From: Ruegeria marisrubri
GTDB taxonomy: Bacteria > Pseudomonadota > Alphaproteobacteria > Rhodobacterales > Rhodobacteraceae
Assembly (NCBI RefSeq): GCF_001507595.1
Contig: NZ_LQBQ01000012.1
Location: forward strand, 620,001 to 684,000
Direction of reading: 5' to 3'
Length of the DNA: 64,000 bases
Below the pieces are notes generated by a model, which did not search any database, was not told where the DNA came from, and was given only the letters and a program-made list of their open reading frames with translations. The first letter of the stretch is position 1, and every line of letters starts with the position of its first letter. This document shows, in pieces, positions 9,340 to 18,353 of this stretch. A program made the translations under genes and the position numbers.

Positions 9340-9372
9340 CGACACGGCGCGGGCAAAGGGGATTAGAGCGAA

Positions 9373-9591
9373 ATGAATGCCAACAGGATGATCGACATGA
9401 TCGTGCGGATCGTGTTCCGCAAGCTGATCAACCGGGGAATCGACAAGGGGATCGACCTTGCCGCAGGCATGACGTCGAAAACCGATCGCGGCGGGGCGAC
9501 TCCCGACCCGGAGGCTGCCAAGAGGCAAAAACAGACCATCCGGCAGGCACAACGGACGGCTCGTCAGTTACGGCGTTTCACGAAATTGTAA
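9373..9591 (+). CDS. Small basic hypothetical protein
   Basis: Seventy-two residues, strongly basic. The N-terminal 25 residues (MNANRMIDMIVRIVFRKLINRG) form a likely amphipathic helix, and the C-terminal third is rich in Arg/Lys/Gln (RQAQRTARQLRRFTKL). It has no known domain that I recognise. It follows scpB by 33 bp on the same strand, probably in the same transcript. Codon usage matches its neighbours, so I take it as real, but its function is unknown. Confidence 0.6.
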   Translation: MNANRMIDMIVRIVFRKLINRGIDKGIDLAAGMTSKTDRGGATPDPEAAKRQKQTIRQAQRTARQLRRFTKL

Positions 9592-9605
9592 ACCTTTTTA
9601 AAGCG

Positions 9606-10685
9606 TTATGATGGGCTTTTGAAGTGTTTTGACAGCTTCAGGCCCTGACCCTGATAGTTCGAGGCGATGCCGGCCCCGTAAAGCTGGGTCGGCATTTCCG
9701 ACATCTTCTCATAGACCAGCCGCCCGACCACCTGGCCGTGTTCCAGAACGAACGGAGCCTCGTGGCAGCGCACCTCCAGCACCCCGCGCGAGCCCTCTCC
9801 CCCCGCGGCGGCATGGCCAAAGCCCGGATCGAAGAAACCGGCGTAATGCACGCGGAATTCGCCGACCATCGCCAGGTAGGGGGCCATCTCGGCGGCGTAC
9901 ATGGGCGGGATATGAACGGCCTCGCGGCTGACGAGGATATAGAACGCACCAGGGTCCAGGATGATGCGCCCGTCGCGGGTGCGCACCTCTTCCCAGTATT
10001 CCAGCGGGTCATAGGCGCCGATCCGGTCCAGGTCGATCACGCCCGTATGCGGCTTGGCGCGATAGCCGACCAGATCGGTGTTGGGCAGGCGCAGATCGAC
10101 CGAGAATCCCAGACCGTCCTGAATCACCGCCGGGCCGTCCACCAGCGGCGTCTCGGCGTGCAGCGCCGCCAGATCGGCATCGGACAGCACGGCCTGACCC
10201 TGCCGGAACCGGATCTGGTTCAGCCGCATTCCGGGGCGCACCAGCACCGAGAACGAACGCGGACAGATCTCGGCATAGAGTGGCCCGGAGTATCCGGCAA
10301 GCACGCGGTCGAATTCGGTGCCGCCATCGGTGATCGTGCGGGTCAGCAGGTCCAGCCGTCCGGTCGAGCTTTTGGCGTTGGCGACCGCGCTCATGCCCTC
10401 GGGCAGCGAAAGCGATTCCATCAGCGGCACCAGATAGACACAGCCCTTTTCCAGCACCGCGCCATCGGTGATGTCGATTCGGTGCATCTCGAACTCGCCC
10501 AAGCGGTCGGACACCGAGTTTCCCTCGCCAGCCAGGAACGAGGCGCGCACCCTGTAAGCCACTGTTCCAAGACGTAAATCCAGGCTCGCCGGTTGCACCT
10601 GTGCCGGCAATACCGGAACGGCGGCCGAGATTTCGCCGCGCTTGATCATCGCTTCGATCTGCTGGTTTGGACACACGCCTGTCAT
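9606..10685 (-). CDS. dcd: Two-domain dCTP deaminase-like protein
   Basis: A 359-residue protein of the dCTP deaminase/dUTPase trimer superfamily, about twice the usual length of about 190. The first half has the Dcd active-site pattern: KSSTGR (substrate Ser/Arg), then GPLYAEICP with the catalytic-type Glu and the LVRPGMRLNQIRF strand. The second half repeats the fold (HYAGFFDPGFGH, GVLEVRCHEAPFVLEHGQVVGRL). Such long forms are annotated as 2'-deoxycytidine 5'-triphosphate deaminase in alphaproteobacteria. It would convert dCTP to dUTP for dTMP synthesis. ATG chosen for the AGAAGGGGG upstream; an earlier in-frame ATG adds 11 residues. Confidence 0.8.
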   Translation of the reverse strand: MTGVCPNQQIEAMIKRGEISAAVPVLPAQVQPASLDLRLGTVAYRVRASFLAGEGNSVSDRLGEFEMHRIDITDGAVLEKGCVYLVPLMESLSLPEGMSAVANAKSSTGRLDLLTRTITDGGTEFDRVLAGYSGPLYAEICPRSFSVLVRPGMRLNQIRFRQGQAVLSDADLAALHAETPLVDGPAVIQDGLGFSVDLRLPNTDLVGYRAKPHTGVIDLDRIGAYDPLEYWEEVRTRDGRIILDPGAFYILVSREAVHIPPMYAAEMAPYLAMVGEFRVHYAGFFDPGFGHAAAGGEGSRGVLEVRCHEAPFVLEHGQVVGRLVYEKMSEMPTQLYGAGIASNYQGQGLKLSKHFKSPS

Positions 10686-10746
10686 GCCGATCCCCCTTCT
10701 TGCCAGAGGTTCTGGCATCTTGTCCTGGAACGTCGGTGTGATTTGG

Positions 10747-10820
10747 TCGGGCTAGCAGGACTTGAACCTGCGACCTTCCGTCCCCCAGACGGACGCGCTA
10801 CCAGGCTGCGCCATAGCCCG
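10747..10820 (-). tRNA. tRNA-Pro (anticodon GGG)
   Basis: A full cloverleaf on the minus strand: acceptor CGGGCTA pairing with TAGCCCG, D stem GCGC/GCGC, anticodon stem TCCGT/ACGGA around loop CTGGGGG (anticodon GGG, reading CCC/CCU), T stem GCAGG/CCTGC with TTCAAGT loop, discriminator A. 74 nt; CCA is not encoded. Lies between merR and dcd. Confidence 0.95.
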
Positions 10821-10881
10821 ACGATGGGTGTTACATAACGGTTTTCCCGGCAGGGGCAAGAGGAAATCATTGCCTTTTTTC

Positions 10882-11496
10882 TTATCCCGCCGATCGAGTT
10901 TCAACACTGTCCAGCCAGTTGCGCAGGTCGCGCGCAATCGGGGCCATTTGCCGCAAAAGGTCGGCGCTTATTTGCTCTGCCGCCCACAGCCGCGCCAGCA
11001 GGTCTGGCGATGTTTCGCCGCCGGGTGCCGCAGCGGGGGCGGGCGCAGCCGGCTTGGCGGCAGTCACGGGCGCTTTGGTCCGCTCGGGGGCCGCATTTTC
11101 CCTTTCAGCTACAGCCCCTTCAAGCTCCATGTCGATCTGGGCGGGCGCGGCTTCGGGCTGTCGCTTGTCCTGGAATCTGACGACGGTGCTTCCAGTTTCC
11201 AGATCCGGTGCGGCCGACACCTCAAGATCCTGCGAGAGAGATGCCACATGCGCAACGCCCTGTTCGCGCAGGATGCGCTGGACGCCCTTGATGGTCAGGC
11301 CATCGTCATGCAGCAGTTTCTTGATGCCGCCCAGCAGGCGCATGTCATTGGGGCGGTAGTAACGGCGCCCTCCGGCGCGTTTGACGGGTTTCACCTGCGC
11401 AAAGCGGCTTTCCCAGAACCGAAGGACATGCGCCTGAACCCCCAGCCATTCGGCAACCTCGGTGATCGTGCGAAAAGCCTCGGGAGACTTGGCCAT
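10882..11496 (-). CDS. MerR-family transcriptional regulator
   Basis: A 204-residue regulator with an N-terminal MerR winged helix (about 8-75): [22 protein letters not shown] and the wing [17 protein letters not shown]. The remainder is alanine/proline-rich, followed by a short C-terminal helix ([20 protein letters not shown]). There are no metal-binding cysteines. This is the MerR protein that alphaproteobacteria commonly carry downstream of ihfA in the plsX-fabH operon; its targets are unknown. The start lies 17 bp after the ihfA stop. Confidence 0.88.
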   Translation of the reverse strand: MAKSPEAFRTITEVAEWLGVQAHVLRFWESRFAQVKPVKRAGGRRYYRPNDMRLLGGIKKLLHDDGLTIKGVQRILREQGVAHVASLSQDLEVSAAPDLETGSTVVRFQDKRQPEAAPAQIDMELEGAVAERENAAPERTKAPVTAAKPAAPAPAAAPGGETSPDLLARLWAAEQISADLLRQMAPIARDLRNWLDSVETRSAG

Positions 11497-11513
11497 ACCC
11501 TCTCAACCCCGGA

Positions 11514-11816
11514 TTACTTGCGGTTTCCGGCGGCGACGCGATCCTTCATCAGGTGCGACGGGCGGAACGTCAGAACACGGCGGGGCTGAATCGGCACCTC
11601 TTCGCCGGTCTTGGGGTTGCGGCCGACGCGTGCGGATTTGTTCCGGACGCTGAAGGTGCCAAAGGACGAGATCTTGACCTGTTCGCCCCGGACCAGCGCA
11701 TCCGACATATGGTTCAGAACGCTTTCGACGAGCTGTGCGCTTTCGTTGCGTGATAGACCGACTTCGCGAAATACCGCTTCGCTCAGATCCATGCGAGTAA
11801 GTGTTTTGTCGCCCAT
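11514..11816 (-). CDS. ihfA: Integration host factor subunit alpha
   Basis: A 100-residue DNA-bending HU/IHF-fold protein. The family core is complete, including the signature [30 protein letters not shown] and the DNA-intercalating arm ([21 protein letters not shown]). It pairs with IhfB to bend DNA at promoters, origins and recombination sites. The ATG at [16 protein letters not shown] is the conserved start, with GGGGAAAA upstream; an in-frame ATG 21 nt earlier is less likely. Confidence 0.94.
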   Translation of the reverse strand: MGDKTLTRMDLSEAVFREVGLSRNESAQLVESVLNHMSDALVRGEQVKISSFGTFSVRNKSARVGRNPKTGEEVPIQPRRVLTFRPSHLMKDRVAAGNRK

Positions 11817-11912
11817 TCTTTTCCCCCTATTGCTCACAAAGCATATGGGTAGGGGAAATTCCCTGTCAATATCAATGAATTGCAGGCGGCGGCGTAAGCC
11901 GGAACATGCCAG

Positions 11913-12884
11913 TTACCAGCGCAGGACGACTGCGCCCCAGGCCAATCCACCTCCGATTGCTTCGGTGACGATCAGGTCGCCTTGCTTGATCTGGCCGCGG
12001 GCCTTGCCGACGGAAAGGGCCAGGGGAATCGAGGCGGCAGAGGTGTTGCCGTGATCCTGGACGGTGACCACGACGTGATCCATGGACAGGCCCATTTTCT
12101 TGGCCGTGCCCTGAATGATGCGGATATTGGCCTGATGCGGCACGATCCAGTCGATATCTGCACTGGTCAGGCCGGCCTTTTCCAGCGCGGTCTCGGCCGT
12201 CTTGGCCAGCTTGTCGACCGCGTGGCGGAACACCTGGTTGCCCTGCATCCGCAGATAGCCGGTGTTCTGGGTCGAGACGCCGCCATCGACATAAAGCAGA
12301 TCCTTGTAGCGCCCGTCCGAGTTCAGGTCGGTGGACAGGATGCCTCGATCCTGCGGCGTGCCTTTGCCTTCGCGGGCTTCCAGAATGACCGCCCCGGCGC
12401 CATCGCCGAACAGGACACAGGTGGAACGGTCGCTCCAGTCCATGATTCGCGAGAAGGTTTCGGCGCCGATGACCAGAACCCGCCTGGCCTGACCCGACAG
12501 GATCAGGGCATTGGCGTTGGCCAAGGCGTAGACGAAACCGGCACAGACGGCCTGCACGTCAAAAGCAAACCCGCCGGTCATTCCAAGGCGGGCCTGAACC
12601 ATCGTTGCTGCGGAAGGAAATGTCAGATCGGCGGTCGAGGTCGCCAGGATGATGGCGTCGATGTCGTCGGCGGTCAGCCCGGCGTCCTTCAGTGCGGCCT
12701 CGGCGGCATAGGTGGCAAGATCCGACGTGGTTTCGCCCTCGGCCGCGAAATGCCGGCGCTCGATTCCCGAACGCGTGCGAATCCATTCGTCGGACGTATC
12801 CAACGTGGCTTCGAACTCGGAGTTCGGGACGACACGTTCAGGCAGATAATGCCCTACACCAACTACTACTGCGCGGCCTGCCAT
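11913..12884 (-). CDS. fabH: 3-oxoacyl-[ACP] synthase III
   Basis: A 323-residue beta-ketoacyl-ACP synthase III (KAS III) that condenses acetyl-CoA with malonyl-ACP to start fatty acid synthesis. The Cys-His-Asn triad is visible as Cys114 in QAVCAGFVYAL, His250 in VPHQANIRI and Asn280 in GNTSAASIPLAL. Normal length. Starts 18 bp after plsX, the standard pairing of acyl-phosphate synthesis with chain initiation. Confidence 0.96.
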   Translation of the reverse strand: MAGRAVVVGVGHYLPERVVPNSEFEATLDTSDEWIRTRSGIERRHFAAEGETTSDLATYAAEAALKDAGLTADDIDAIILATSTADLTFPSAATMVQARLGMTGGFAFDVQAVCAGFVYALANANALILSGQARRVLVIGAETFSRIMDWSDRSTCVLFGDGAGAVILEAREGKGTPQDRGILSTDLNSDGRYKDLLYVDGGVSTQNTGYLRMQGNQVFRHAVDKLAKTAETALEKAGLTSADIDWIVPHQANIRIIQGTAKKMGLSMDHVVVTVQDHGNTSAASIPLALSVGKARGQIKQGDLIVTEAIGGGLAWGAVVLRW

Positions 12885-12902
12885 TTGGGTACTGCCTTCT
12901 TG

Positions 12903-14003
12903 TTATCGTTCAGCTTGCGAAGCAGCCTGAGCGTCATCTTGGTCAAGCTCCGCTGTGGATGCAACCCGCGCCGCCAGTTTTTCGGCAAAGCCGGATTTCG
13001 CCAGCGTGAAGGCCAGCCTTACGGCGGCGGACACGCCGGTGGCGTCCGCGCTGCCGTGGGATTTGACCACGGTTCCATTCAGCCCCAGGAAAACACCGCC
13101 GTTCACATGCCGCGGATCGACCCTGTTTTTCAAGCGCCGCAGCGAGGTTATCGCGAGAATCGAGGCAAGGCGCGAAAGCGGCGAATATTGGAAGGCTTCG
13201 CGCAGAAGGTCGCTGAACATGTTGGCGGTGCCTTCGCCGGTCTTGATGGCGACGTTCCCGGTGAAGCCATCGGTCACGATCACGTCAACCGAGGTTCCGG
13301 GAATGTCGCTGCCTTCGACGAAGCCCACGAATTCGAAATTGGCCTGATCCGCGAAGGCGGCGATCATGCCGTGGGCCTCTTTCAGCTCGGCCCGGCCCTT
13401 GTGTTCCTCGGTGCCCACGTTCAGCAGGCCGATGCGCGGGCGGGCCAGCCCCAGACCGTTGCGGGCGTAAGAGGCGCCCATCAGGGCGTATTGCAGCAGA
13501 TCCTTGGCGTCGGCGCGCACGTCGGCGCCCACGTCCAGCATCACGTTGAAGCCCTGGGGGTTCAGCGACGGCCACAGGATCGCGATGGCCGGACGGTTCA
13601 CGCCCGGCAGCTTGCGCAGGCGCATCATCGACAGGGCCATCAAGGCCCCGGTATTGCCGCAGGAAACTGCCCCGTGCGCTTCTCCCTGGCGCACGGACTC
13701 CAGCGCCGACCACATCGACGTGTTCTTGCCGTTGCGTACGACCTGGCTGGGCTTGTCCTCCATCGTGACGACATCGGGACAATCACGAAAAGCGACGCGT
13801 CCATCAAGGACGCGCCGCTTTGCGACCAGTTTTCGCAACTGTTCCTCGGGCCCGTGCAGGATGAACCCGATTTCCGGGTTCTTCTTGGCCGATTCGGCAA
13901 TGCCCGCGACAACGACAGAAGGACCCTCGTCCCCGCCCATGGCGTCAACCGAGATGATGATCTGTCCGGGGCGTGCGCCGGTTTGATCGGGTTGAGCCGT
14001 CAT
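12903..14003 (-). CDS. plsX: Phosphate acyltransferase
   Basis: A 366-residue peripheral membrane enzyme that makes acyl-phosphate from acyl-ACP for the PlsY route of phosphatidic acid synthesis. It begins with the family strand IIISVDAMGGDEGPS, and it contains SCGNTGALMALS, VDVIVTDGFTGNVAIKT and the GNLGTEE-like NVGTEEHKG segments of PlsX. Between rpmF (24 bp) and fabH (18 bp) in a single operon. Confidence 0.96.
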   Translation of the reverse strand: MTAQPDQTGARPGQIIISVDAMGGDEGPSVVVAGIAESAKKNPEIGFILHGPEEQLRKLVAKRRVLDGRVAFRDCPDVVTMEDKPSQVVRNGKNTSMWSALESVRQGEAHGAVSCGNTGALMALSMMRLRKLPGVNRPAIAILWPSLNPQGFNVMLDVGADVRADAKDLLQYALMGASYARNGLGLARPRIGLLNVGTEEHKGRAELKEAHGMIAAFADQANFEFVGFVEGSDIPGTSVDVIVTDGFTGNVAIKTGEGTANMFSDLLREAFQYSPLSRLASILAITSLRRLKNRVDPRHVNGGVFLGLNGTVVKSHGSADATGVSAAVRLAFTLAKSGFAEKLAARVASTAELDQDDAQAASQAER

Positions 14004-14027
14004 GTCGTGGCCTGCTCTCGAAAGGGC

Positions 14028-14234
14028 TTAGGCCGCGTCTTCGTCCAGGTCGATTTCGTCGGCCTGCGCTACGACTTCGCGGTCGTCATAGTGGCCGCAG
14101 GAGGCGCACACGTGGTGCGGGCGCTTCAGTTCACCGCAGTTCGGGCACTCGTTCGGGTTTGCAGCAACCAGAGCGTCGTGCGCGCGGCGGTTGTTGCGGC
14201 GCGACTTGGAAACTTTGTTCTGTTGGACAGCCAT
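14028..14234 (-). CDS. rpmF: 50S ribosomal protein L32 (zinc-binding form)
   Basis: A 68-residue ribosomal protein beginning [20 protein letters not shown], as L32 does, with four zinc-ligand cysteines at 30, 33, 43 and 46 (CPNC, CASC), so this is the C+ form. The acidic C-terminus ([10 protein letters not shown]) is typical of alphaproteobacteria. Precedes plsX. The 206-bp gap upstream to DUF177 probably holds its own promoter. Confidence 0.96.
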   Translation of the reverse strand: MAVQQNKVSKSRRNNRRAHDALVAANPNECPNCGELKRPHHVCASCGHYDDREVVAQADEIDLDEDAA

Positions 14235-14440
14235 TGTCTCAACCTTTGTCTGACTGGGGCCAGCGGACCAGACCGCCGACCGGGTTACATTCTTCGTTTT
14301 CTAGAGGCGTGACGCGCGTTTAGGGCACGGCCCTCGCATTGTCCAACCCAAAATCCGATGAGCGCGCGAAAATACTGCGATTCTCGTCATGATCAAGCGG
14401 TTTTTATGGGCGCCTGCTATGACAGGTCTTGTGCCTGCTG

Positions 14441-14974
14441 TCACTCATCTTTTTTCAGCTTGTCGCGCAATCCGGCCAGACCGGCAAAGGGTTTTGCGTC
14501 GTCATCGGTCATGGCCTGTTTGCCGGGTTCGGTATAAACGGCCTGACCCAGACCGGCCCCTTCCTTGCGCGGATATTGGGGCAGGGCCAGCGACAGGGCC
14601 TCGACCATCACCGCGCCCGGGTCGATCTCGGCGCCCAATGCTTCGGCTTCGTCATCGGTGACTTCGACCTCTTCGCTTTCGGGCTCGCGCCAGTCGGCCA
14701 GGAAAACGCGGCGCACATCGGTGTCGATCCGGGTGGTGACCGGTTCAAGCGTGATGACGCAGGGCTGCACCACGGTCGCCCCCAGTTTGCCGGTCAGCAC
14801 CCAGTCGCTTTTGCCCTGCGCCCGAATCTCGCCACTGAAACTGACCTTGCGCAGCCCCAGAAGGCCGAGTTCCTGTTTCAGCGCCGCCAGCGCCTCGGAA
14901 TCCGGGCGCAGCGCGAAGGGGGTTGGAGAGTTCTGCGGCAGGTCGGCAACCCGCAAGGCGGTTTGGTCTGTCAT
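14441..14974 (-). CDS. DUF177 (YceD-like) protein
   Basis: A 177-residue protein of the DUF177/YceD family, which in most bacteria precedes rpmF and has been linked to 23S rRNA maturation or accumulation. Visible features are the conserved central Cys in VVQPCVITLEPVTTRID and the acidic segment PESEEVEVTDDEAEALGAEIDPG. The C-terminal extension is charged. The ATG at MTDQTALRV is preferred; an upstream ATG in frame would add 46 residues without similarity and run into the divergent bamE-like gene. Confidence 0.85.
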   Translation of the reverse strand: MTDQTALRVADLPQNSPTPFALRPDSEALAALKQELGLLGLRKVSFSGEIRAQGKSDWVLTGKLGATVVQPCVITLEPVTTRIDTDVRRVFLADWREPESEEVEVTDDEAEALGAEIDPGAVMVEALSLALPQYPRKEGAGLGQAVYTEPGKQAMTDDDAKPFAGLAGLRDKLKKDE

Positions 14975-15056
14975 CGGGGGCTTTCGTGTGTTGAACCAGA
15001 GCGGCGGTTTCTGTAATCGGATAGAAGCCACACGGCGCCATGGCAAGAGGGTTGGA

Positions 15057-15524
15057 ATGGTGATGTTTGATAAGCTGCTGAAACCGGTTGCCCGGGCTAT
15101 GGCGTTCAGCATCTGTTTAGCAGCAGTTGCCGGTTGTTCGCCGATCTACCGAAATCACGGATATGTCCCGACGCCCGAGGAACTGGCGCAGCTGAAGGTC
15201 GGGGTCGATAACCGCGACAGCGTGATCGAAGCGGTTGGTGCGCCCAGTTCGACGGGCGTGCTCAAGGATTCGGGCTATTATTACGTGGCATCGCGCATAC
15301 GGCACTACGGCGCCAAAGAGCCTCAGGTCGTGTCGCGCGAACTGGTCGCCATCAGCTTTGATCAGCGCGGCGTGGTGCGCAACATCGAGCGTTACGGGCT
15401 CGAGGATGGCATAGTCGTCCCGCTGGAGCGTCGCGTGACCAGCTCGAGCGTCGAGGACAAGACATTCATTCGCCAGTTGCTCGGCAATATCGGCACGTTC
15501 AACCCGTCCACGGTCGTCAACTGA
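15057..15524 (+). CDS. bamE: Outer membrane assembly lipoprotein, BamE/SmpA family
   Basis: A 155-residue lipoprotein: signal peptide (MAFSICLAAVAGC) with the lipidated Cys at about residue 27, followed by a BamE/SmpA-like domain (GYVPTPEELAQLKVGVDNRDSVIEAVGAPSS...). The VGVDNRDSV segment corresponds to the G-x-s-k-e-V turn of the family. BamE stabilises the BamA-BamD complex that inserts outer-membrane beta-barrels. AAGAGGG precedes the start; an ATG two codons later is an alternative. Divergent from DUF177, a common arrangement in this group. The C-terminal part differs from E. coli BamE. Confidence 0.8.
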   Translation: MVMFDKLLKPVARAMAFSICLAAVAGCSPIYRNHGYVPTPEELAQLKVGVDNRDSVIEAVGAPSSTGVLKDSGYYYVASRIRHYGAKEPQVVSRELVAISFDQRGVVRNIERYGLEDGIVVPLERRVTSSSVEDKTFIRQLLGNIGTFNPSTVVN

Positions 15525-15605
15525 TTGGGCCCATGCGCCTGCGCGTCGATACCCGGTCGCCACATCTGCTATGCTAGGCCGGCACCGAGCGGGGAGCGGA
15601 ACCGA

Positions 15606-16364
15606 ATGGCAGAGTGCCGGGGCATGGCAGAGGCAATTTTTCTGGACAGGGGGCGCTACCGGGTCCGAACGGGTCGGACGGGCCGCGACCTGGAGGCGGC
15701 CCGGGAACTGCGCACGCTGGCCTTCGCCCTGAATGAGCCCGATCAGGACGAATTCGACGACATCTGCGCGCATGTTCTGGTCGAAGACAAGCGCGCGGGC
15801 GGTCGGCTGGTCTGCTGTTTTCGGATGCTTTTGCTGGAGAGTGGGTCTGAGGTCGGTCGCAGCTATTCGGCCCGGTGTTACGATCTTTCGGCGCTCAGGG
15901 CGTTTCCCGGGCCGATGGTCGAAATGGGCCGGTTTTGCACACGTCCCGATTGCACCGACCCGGATATCCTGCGCGCGGCCTGGGGCGCGATGGCAGCCTA
16001 TGTGGATCGCAACGATGTCGAGATGCTGTTTGGGTGCTCGTCCTTTCCTGGCACCGAGGTCGGGCGCTATCAGGACGCCTTTGCCCTGCTCAAGCAGCGC
16101 CACCTGGCGCCGCAGCGCTGGCGGCCGCGGGTCAAGGCCCCCGAGATCTTCTGCTTTGACGGTCGCCTGCGTCAGTTCCCGGATGAAAAACGGGCGATGC
16201 TGCAGATGCCGCCGCTGCTGAAAACCTACCTGCTGATGGGGGGCTGGATCAGCGATCACGCCGTGGTGGACCGAGAAATGAACACATTGCATGTGTTCAC
16301 CGGTCTCGAGGTCCGGGCGATTCCCGCGTCACGGAAACGTCTGCTGCGGGCGGTGGCCGGGTGA
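15606..16364 (+). CDS. olsB: Ornithine/glutamine lipid N-acyltransferase (OlsB/GlsB-like)
   Basis: A 252-residue acyltransferase of the GNAT-related OlsB family, which transfers a 3-hydroxyacyl chain from ACP to the alpha-amino group of ornithine (or, in some roseobacters, glutamine) to give the lyso form of a phosphorus-free membrane lipid. Family segments are ELRTLAFALNEPDQDEFDDICAHVLV, GPMVEMGRFCTRPDC and LFGCSSFPGTE. The partner O-acyltransferase olsA is not adjacent; an ABC-F gene follows. Head-group preference cannot be read from sequence. A second in-frame ATG six codons later is an alternative start. Confidence 0.8.
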   Translation: MAECRGMAEAIFLDRGRYRVRTGRTGRDLEAARELRTLAFALNEPDQDEFDDICAHVLVEDKRAGGRLVCCFRMLLLESGSEVGRSYSARCYDLSALRAFPGPMVEMGRFCTRPDCTDPDILRAAWGAMAAYVDRNDVEMLFGCSSFPGTEVGRYQDAFALLKQRHLAPQRWRPRVKAPEIFCFDGRLRQFPDEKRAMLQMPPLLKTYLLMGGWISDHAVVDREMNTLHVFTGLEVRAIPASRKRLLRAVAG

Positions 16365-16390
16365 ATTGAGTATTTTTGAAAAGGTGAAGC
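16365..16390. repeat. Degenerate copy of the intergenic repeat
   Basis: GAGTATTTTTGAAAAGGTGAAG immediately follows the olsB-like stop; it resembles the GGATATTT...CCAGATGAAG element with a T-rich middle, and the GTATTTTTGAA...GTGAAG form is a frequent variant of it. The T5 run could also aid termination, but no stem precedes it. Confidence 0.4.
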
Positions 16391-16432
16391 ATTGGCGTTG
16401 ACGCGCTGAGCGTCGCGTCTTAGCTGGCTGGC

Positions 16433-18241
16433 ATGGCGAGAATTCCTCTTTTGCAGATGTCCGGCATTTCGTTGACCTTTGGCGGCGAGCCGGTGTTTTC
16501 CGATTTGGATCTGGTGGTGCAGCCCAGCGACCGTGTTGCGCTGGTGGGGCGCAATGGCTCGGGCAAATCCACCCTGATGAAGGTCATGGCCGGGCTGGTC
16601 GAGCCGGATGCGGGCGAGGTCGTGATCCCCCCCGGGAAATCGGTGGGATACATGGAGCAGGACCCGGTCATGACCGGCTTTGCGACGCTGGGCGACTATG
16701 CCGCCAGCGGGCTCGAACCGGGCGAGCTTTACAAGGTCGAACGCGCGGGTGAGGGGCTGAAATTCGACCCCGCGCGCCCGGTCGAGACCGCCTCGGGCGG
16801 CGAACGGCGGCGCGCGGCGCTGGCCAAGCTGATGGCCGAGGCCCCCGACCTGATGCTGTTGGATGAGCCGACCAACCATCTGGACATCGAGGCCATCGGC
16901 TGGCTTGAACGTGAACTGGGCGCGACGCGGGCGGCCTTTGTCCTGATTTCGCACGACCGGGCTTTCCTGCGGGCGCTGACCCGCGCAACACTGTGGATCG
17001 ACCGCGGTGTGGTGCGCCGACAGGAGAAGGGGTTCGAGGCCTTCGAGGCCTGGCGCGACAAGATCTGGGAGGAGGAAGACCAGCAACGCCACAAGCTGGA
17101 CCGGCTGATCAAGTCTGAAGCCCGCTGGGCGGTCGAGGGGATCAGCGCGCGGCGCAAGCGCAACCAGGGCCGGGTGCGGGCGCTGCAGGCCTTGCGGGCC
17201 GAACGTGCGGCGCAGATCAAGCGGCAGGGCTCGGCGGCCATGTCCTTGGAATCCGGGCCGAAATCCGGCCGCAAGGTGATCGAGGCGGTGGGGCTGTCCA
17301 AGAGTTTCGACGGCAAGCAGATCGTCCGGAACTTTGACCTGCTGGTGCAGCGCGGTGATCGCGTGGCCTTTGTCGGGCCGAACGGTGTTGGCAAGACGAC
17401 GCTGTTGAAAATGCTGCTGGGCGAGGTCGCGCCGGATGCGGGCGAGGTGCGGCTGGGCACCAACCTCGAGGTCGCGGTCTTTGACCAGACGCGGGCGCAG
17501 TTGGACCCCGAGATGACCCTCTGGGACAGCCTGACCGGCGACCCCGAGATGCGTGTTTCGGGCAAGGCCGATCAGGTGATGGTGCGCGGCCAGCCCAAGC
17601 ATGTGGTGGGCTATCTCAAGGAGTTTCTGTTCGACGAGCGGCAGGCAAGAGCGGCCGTCAAGTCCTTGTCAGGTGGGGAAAAAGCCAGGTTGCTGCTGGC
17701 GAAGCTGATGGCGAAACCGTCGAACCTGCTGGTGCTGGACGAGCCGACGAATGACCTGGATATCGAGACGCTGGACCTGCTGCAGGAGTTGCTGGACGAG
17801 TATGACGGCACGGTGCTGCTGGTCAGCCACGACCGCGACTTCCTTGACCGGGTGGCGACGACGACTATCGCGATGGAGGGCAATGGCCGCGCCACCGTCT
17901 ATGCCGGGGGGTGGTCTGACTATATCGCGCAGCGTGGCGAGGTTTCGCAGGAAAAGATAGGCAAATCAAAGCCTTCCAAGCCGAAGGTAAAGCAGGAAGG
18001 CAAGCCGAAACAGGGGCTGTCCTTTTCGGAAAAGCACCGTTTGGAGAAGCTGCCGGCCGAGATCGAACGTCTGGAAGCCGAGATCGCCAAGCTGGAGGAA
18101 CTGATGTCGGATCCCGAGCTGTTCACGCGCGAGCCGGTCAAGTTCCAGAAGGCGACCGAGGCGCTGGTCGAGCGGCAGCAGAAGCTGGCCGCCGCCGAGG
18201 AAGAATGGCTGATGCTGGAAGAGAAGGCCGAGGCGGGCTGA
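16433..18241 (+). CDS. ABC-F family ATPase (Uup-like)
   Basis: A 602-residue protein with two ABC domains and no membrane segments. Walker A motifs are GRNGSGKS and GPNGVGKT; signatures are SGGERRR and LSGGEKAR; Walker B motifs are [12 protein letters not shown] and LLVLDEPTNDLD. A coiled-coil C-terminal domain (about 530-602: EKHRLEKLPAEIERLEAEIAKLEELM) is of the Uup type, which binds nucleic acid. ABC-F proteins act on the ribosomal E site or, for Uup, in DNA and ribosome maintenance. A second ABC-F gene lies at 48962-50818. Confidence 0.9.
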   Translation: MARIPLLQMSGISLTFGGEPVFSDLDLVVQPSDRVALVGRNGSGKSTLMKVMAGLVEPDAGEVVIPPGKSVGYMEQDPVMTGFATLGDYAASGLEPGELYKVERAGEGLKFDPARPVETASGGERRRAALAKLMAEAPDLMLLDEPTNHLDIEAIGWLERELGATRAAFVLISHDRAFLRALTRATLWIDRGVVRRQEKGFEAFEAWRDKIWEEEDQQRHKLDRLIKSEARWAVEGISARRKRNQGRVRALQALRAERAAQIKRQGSAAMSLESGPKSGRKVIEAVGLSKSFDGKQIVRNFDLLVQRGDRVAFVGPNGVGKTTLLKMLLGEVAPDAGEVRLGTNLEVAVFDQTRAQLDPEMTLWDSLTGDPEMRVSGKADQVMVRGQPKHVVGYLKEFLFDERQARAAVKSLSGGEKARLLLAKLMAKPSNLLVLDEPTNDLDIETLDLLQELLDEYDGTVLLVSHDRDFLDRVATTTIAMEGNGRATVYAGGWSDYIAQRGEVSQEKIGKSKPSKPKVKQEGKPKQGLSFSEKHRLEKLPAEIERLEAEIAKLEELMSDPELFTREPVKFQKATEALVERQQKLAAAEEEWLMLEEKAEAG

Positions 18242-18353
18242 GCCCGGATCGTCCGATTTGTACCGGCCCCGATGTCGGGATGTTCCGTTTTGTACAAAAC
18301 CCAAAAGCCCGGCCCGGACGCAGATCGACCGGGCCGGAAACCGTCAGTGAGGG

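Noticed and set aside
11982..14312. Very long open frame (776 codons) on the plus strand
   Set aside because: It is antisense to fabH, plsX and rpmF, whose active-site motifs are intact. The translation is rich in Gly, His, Arg and Val without domains, as expected from high-GC antisense frames.
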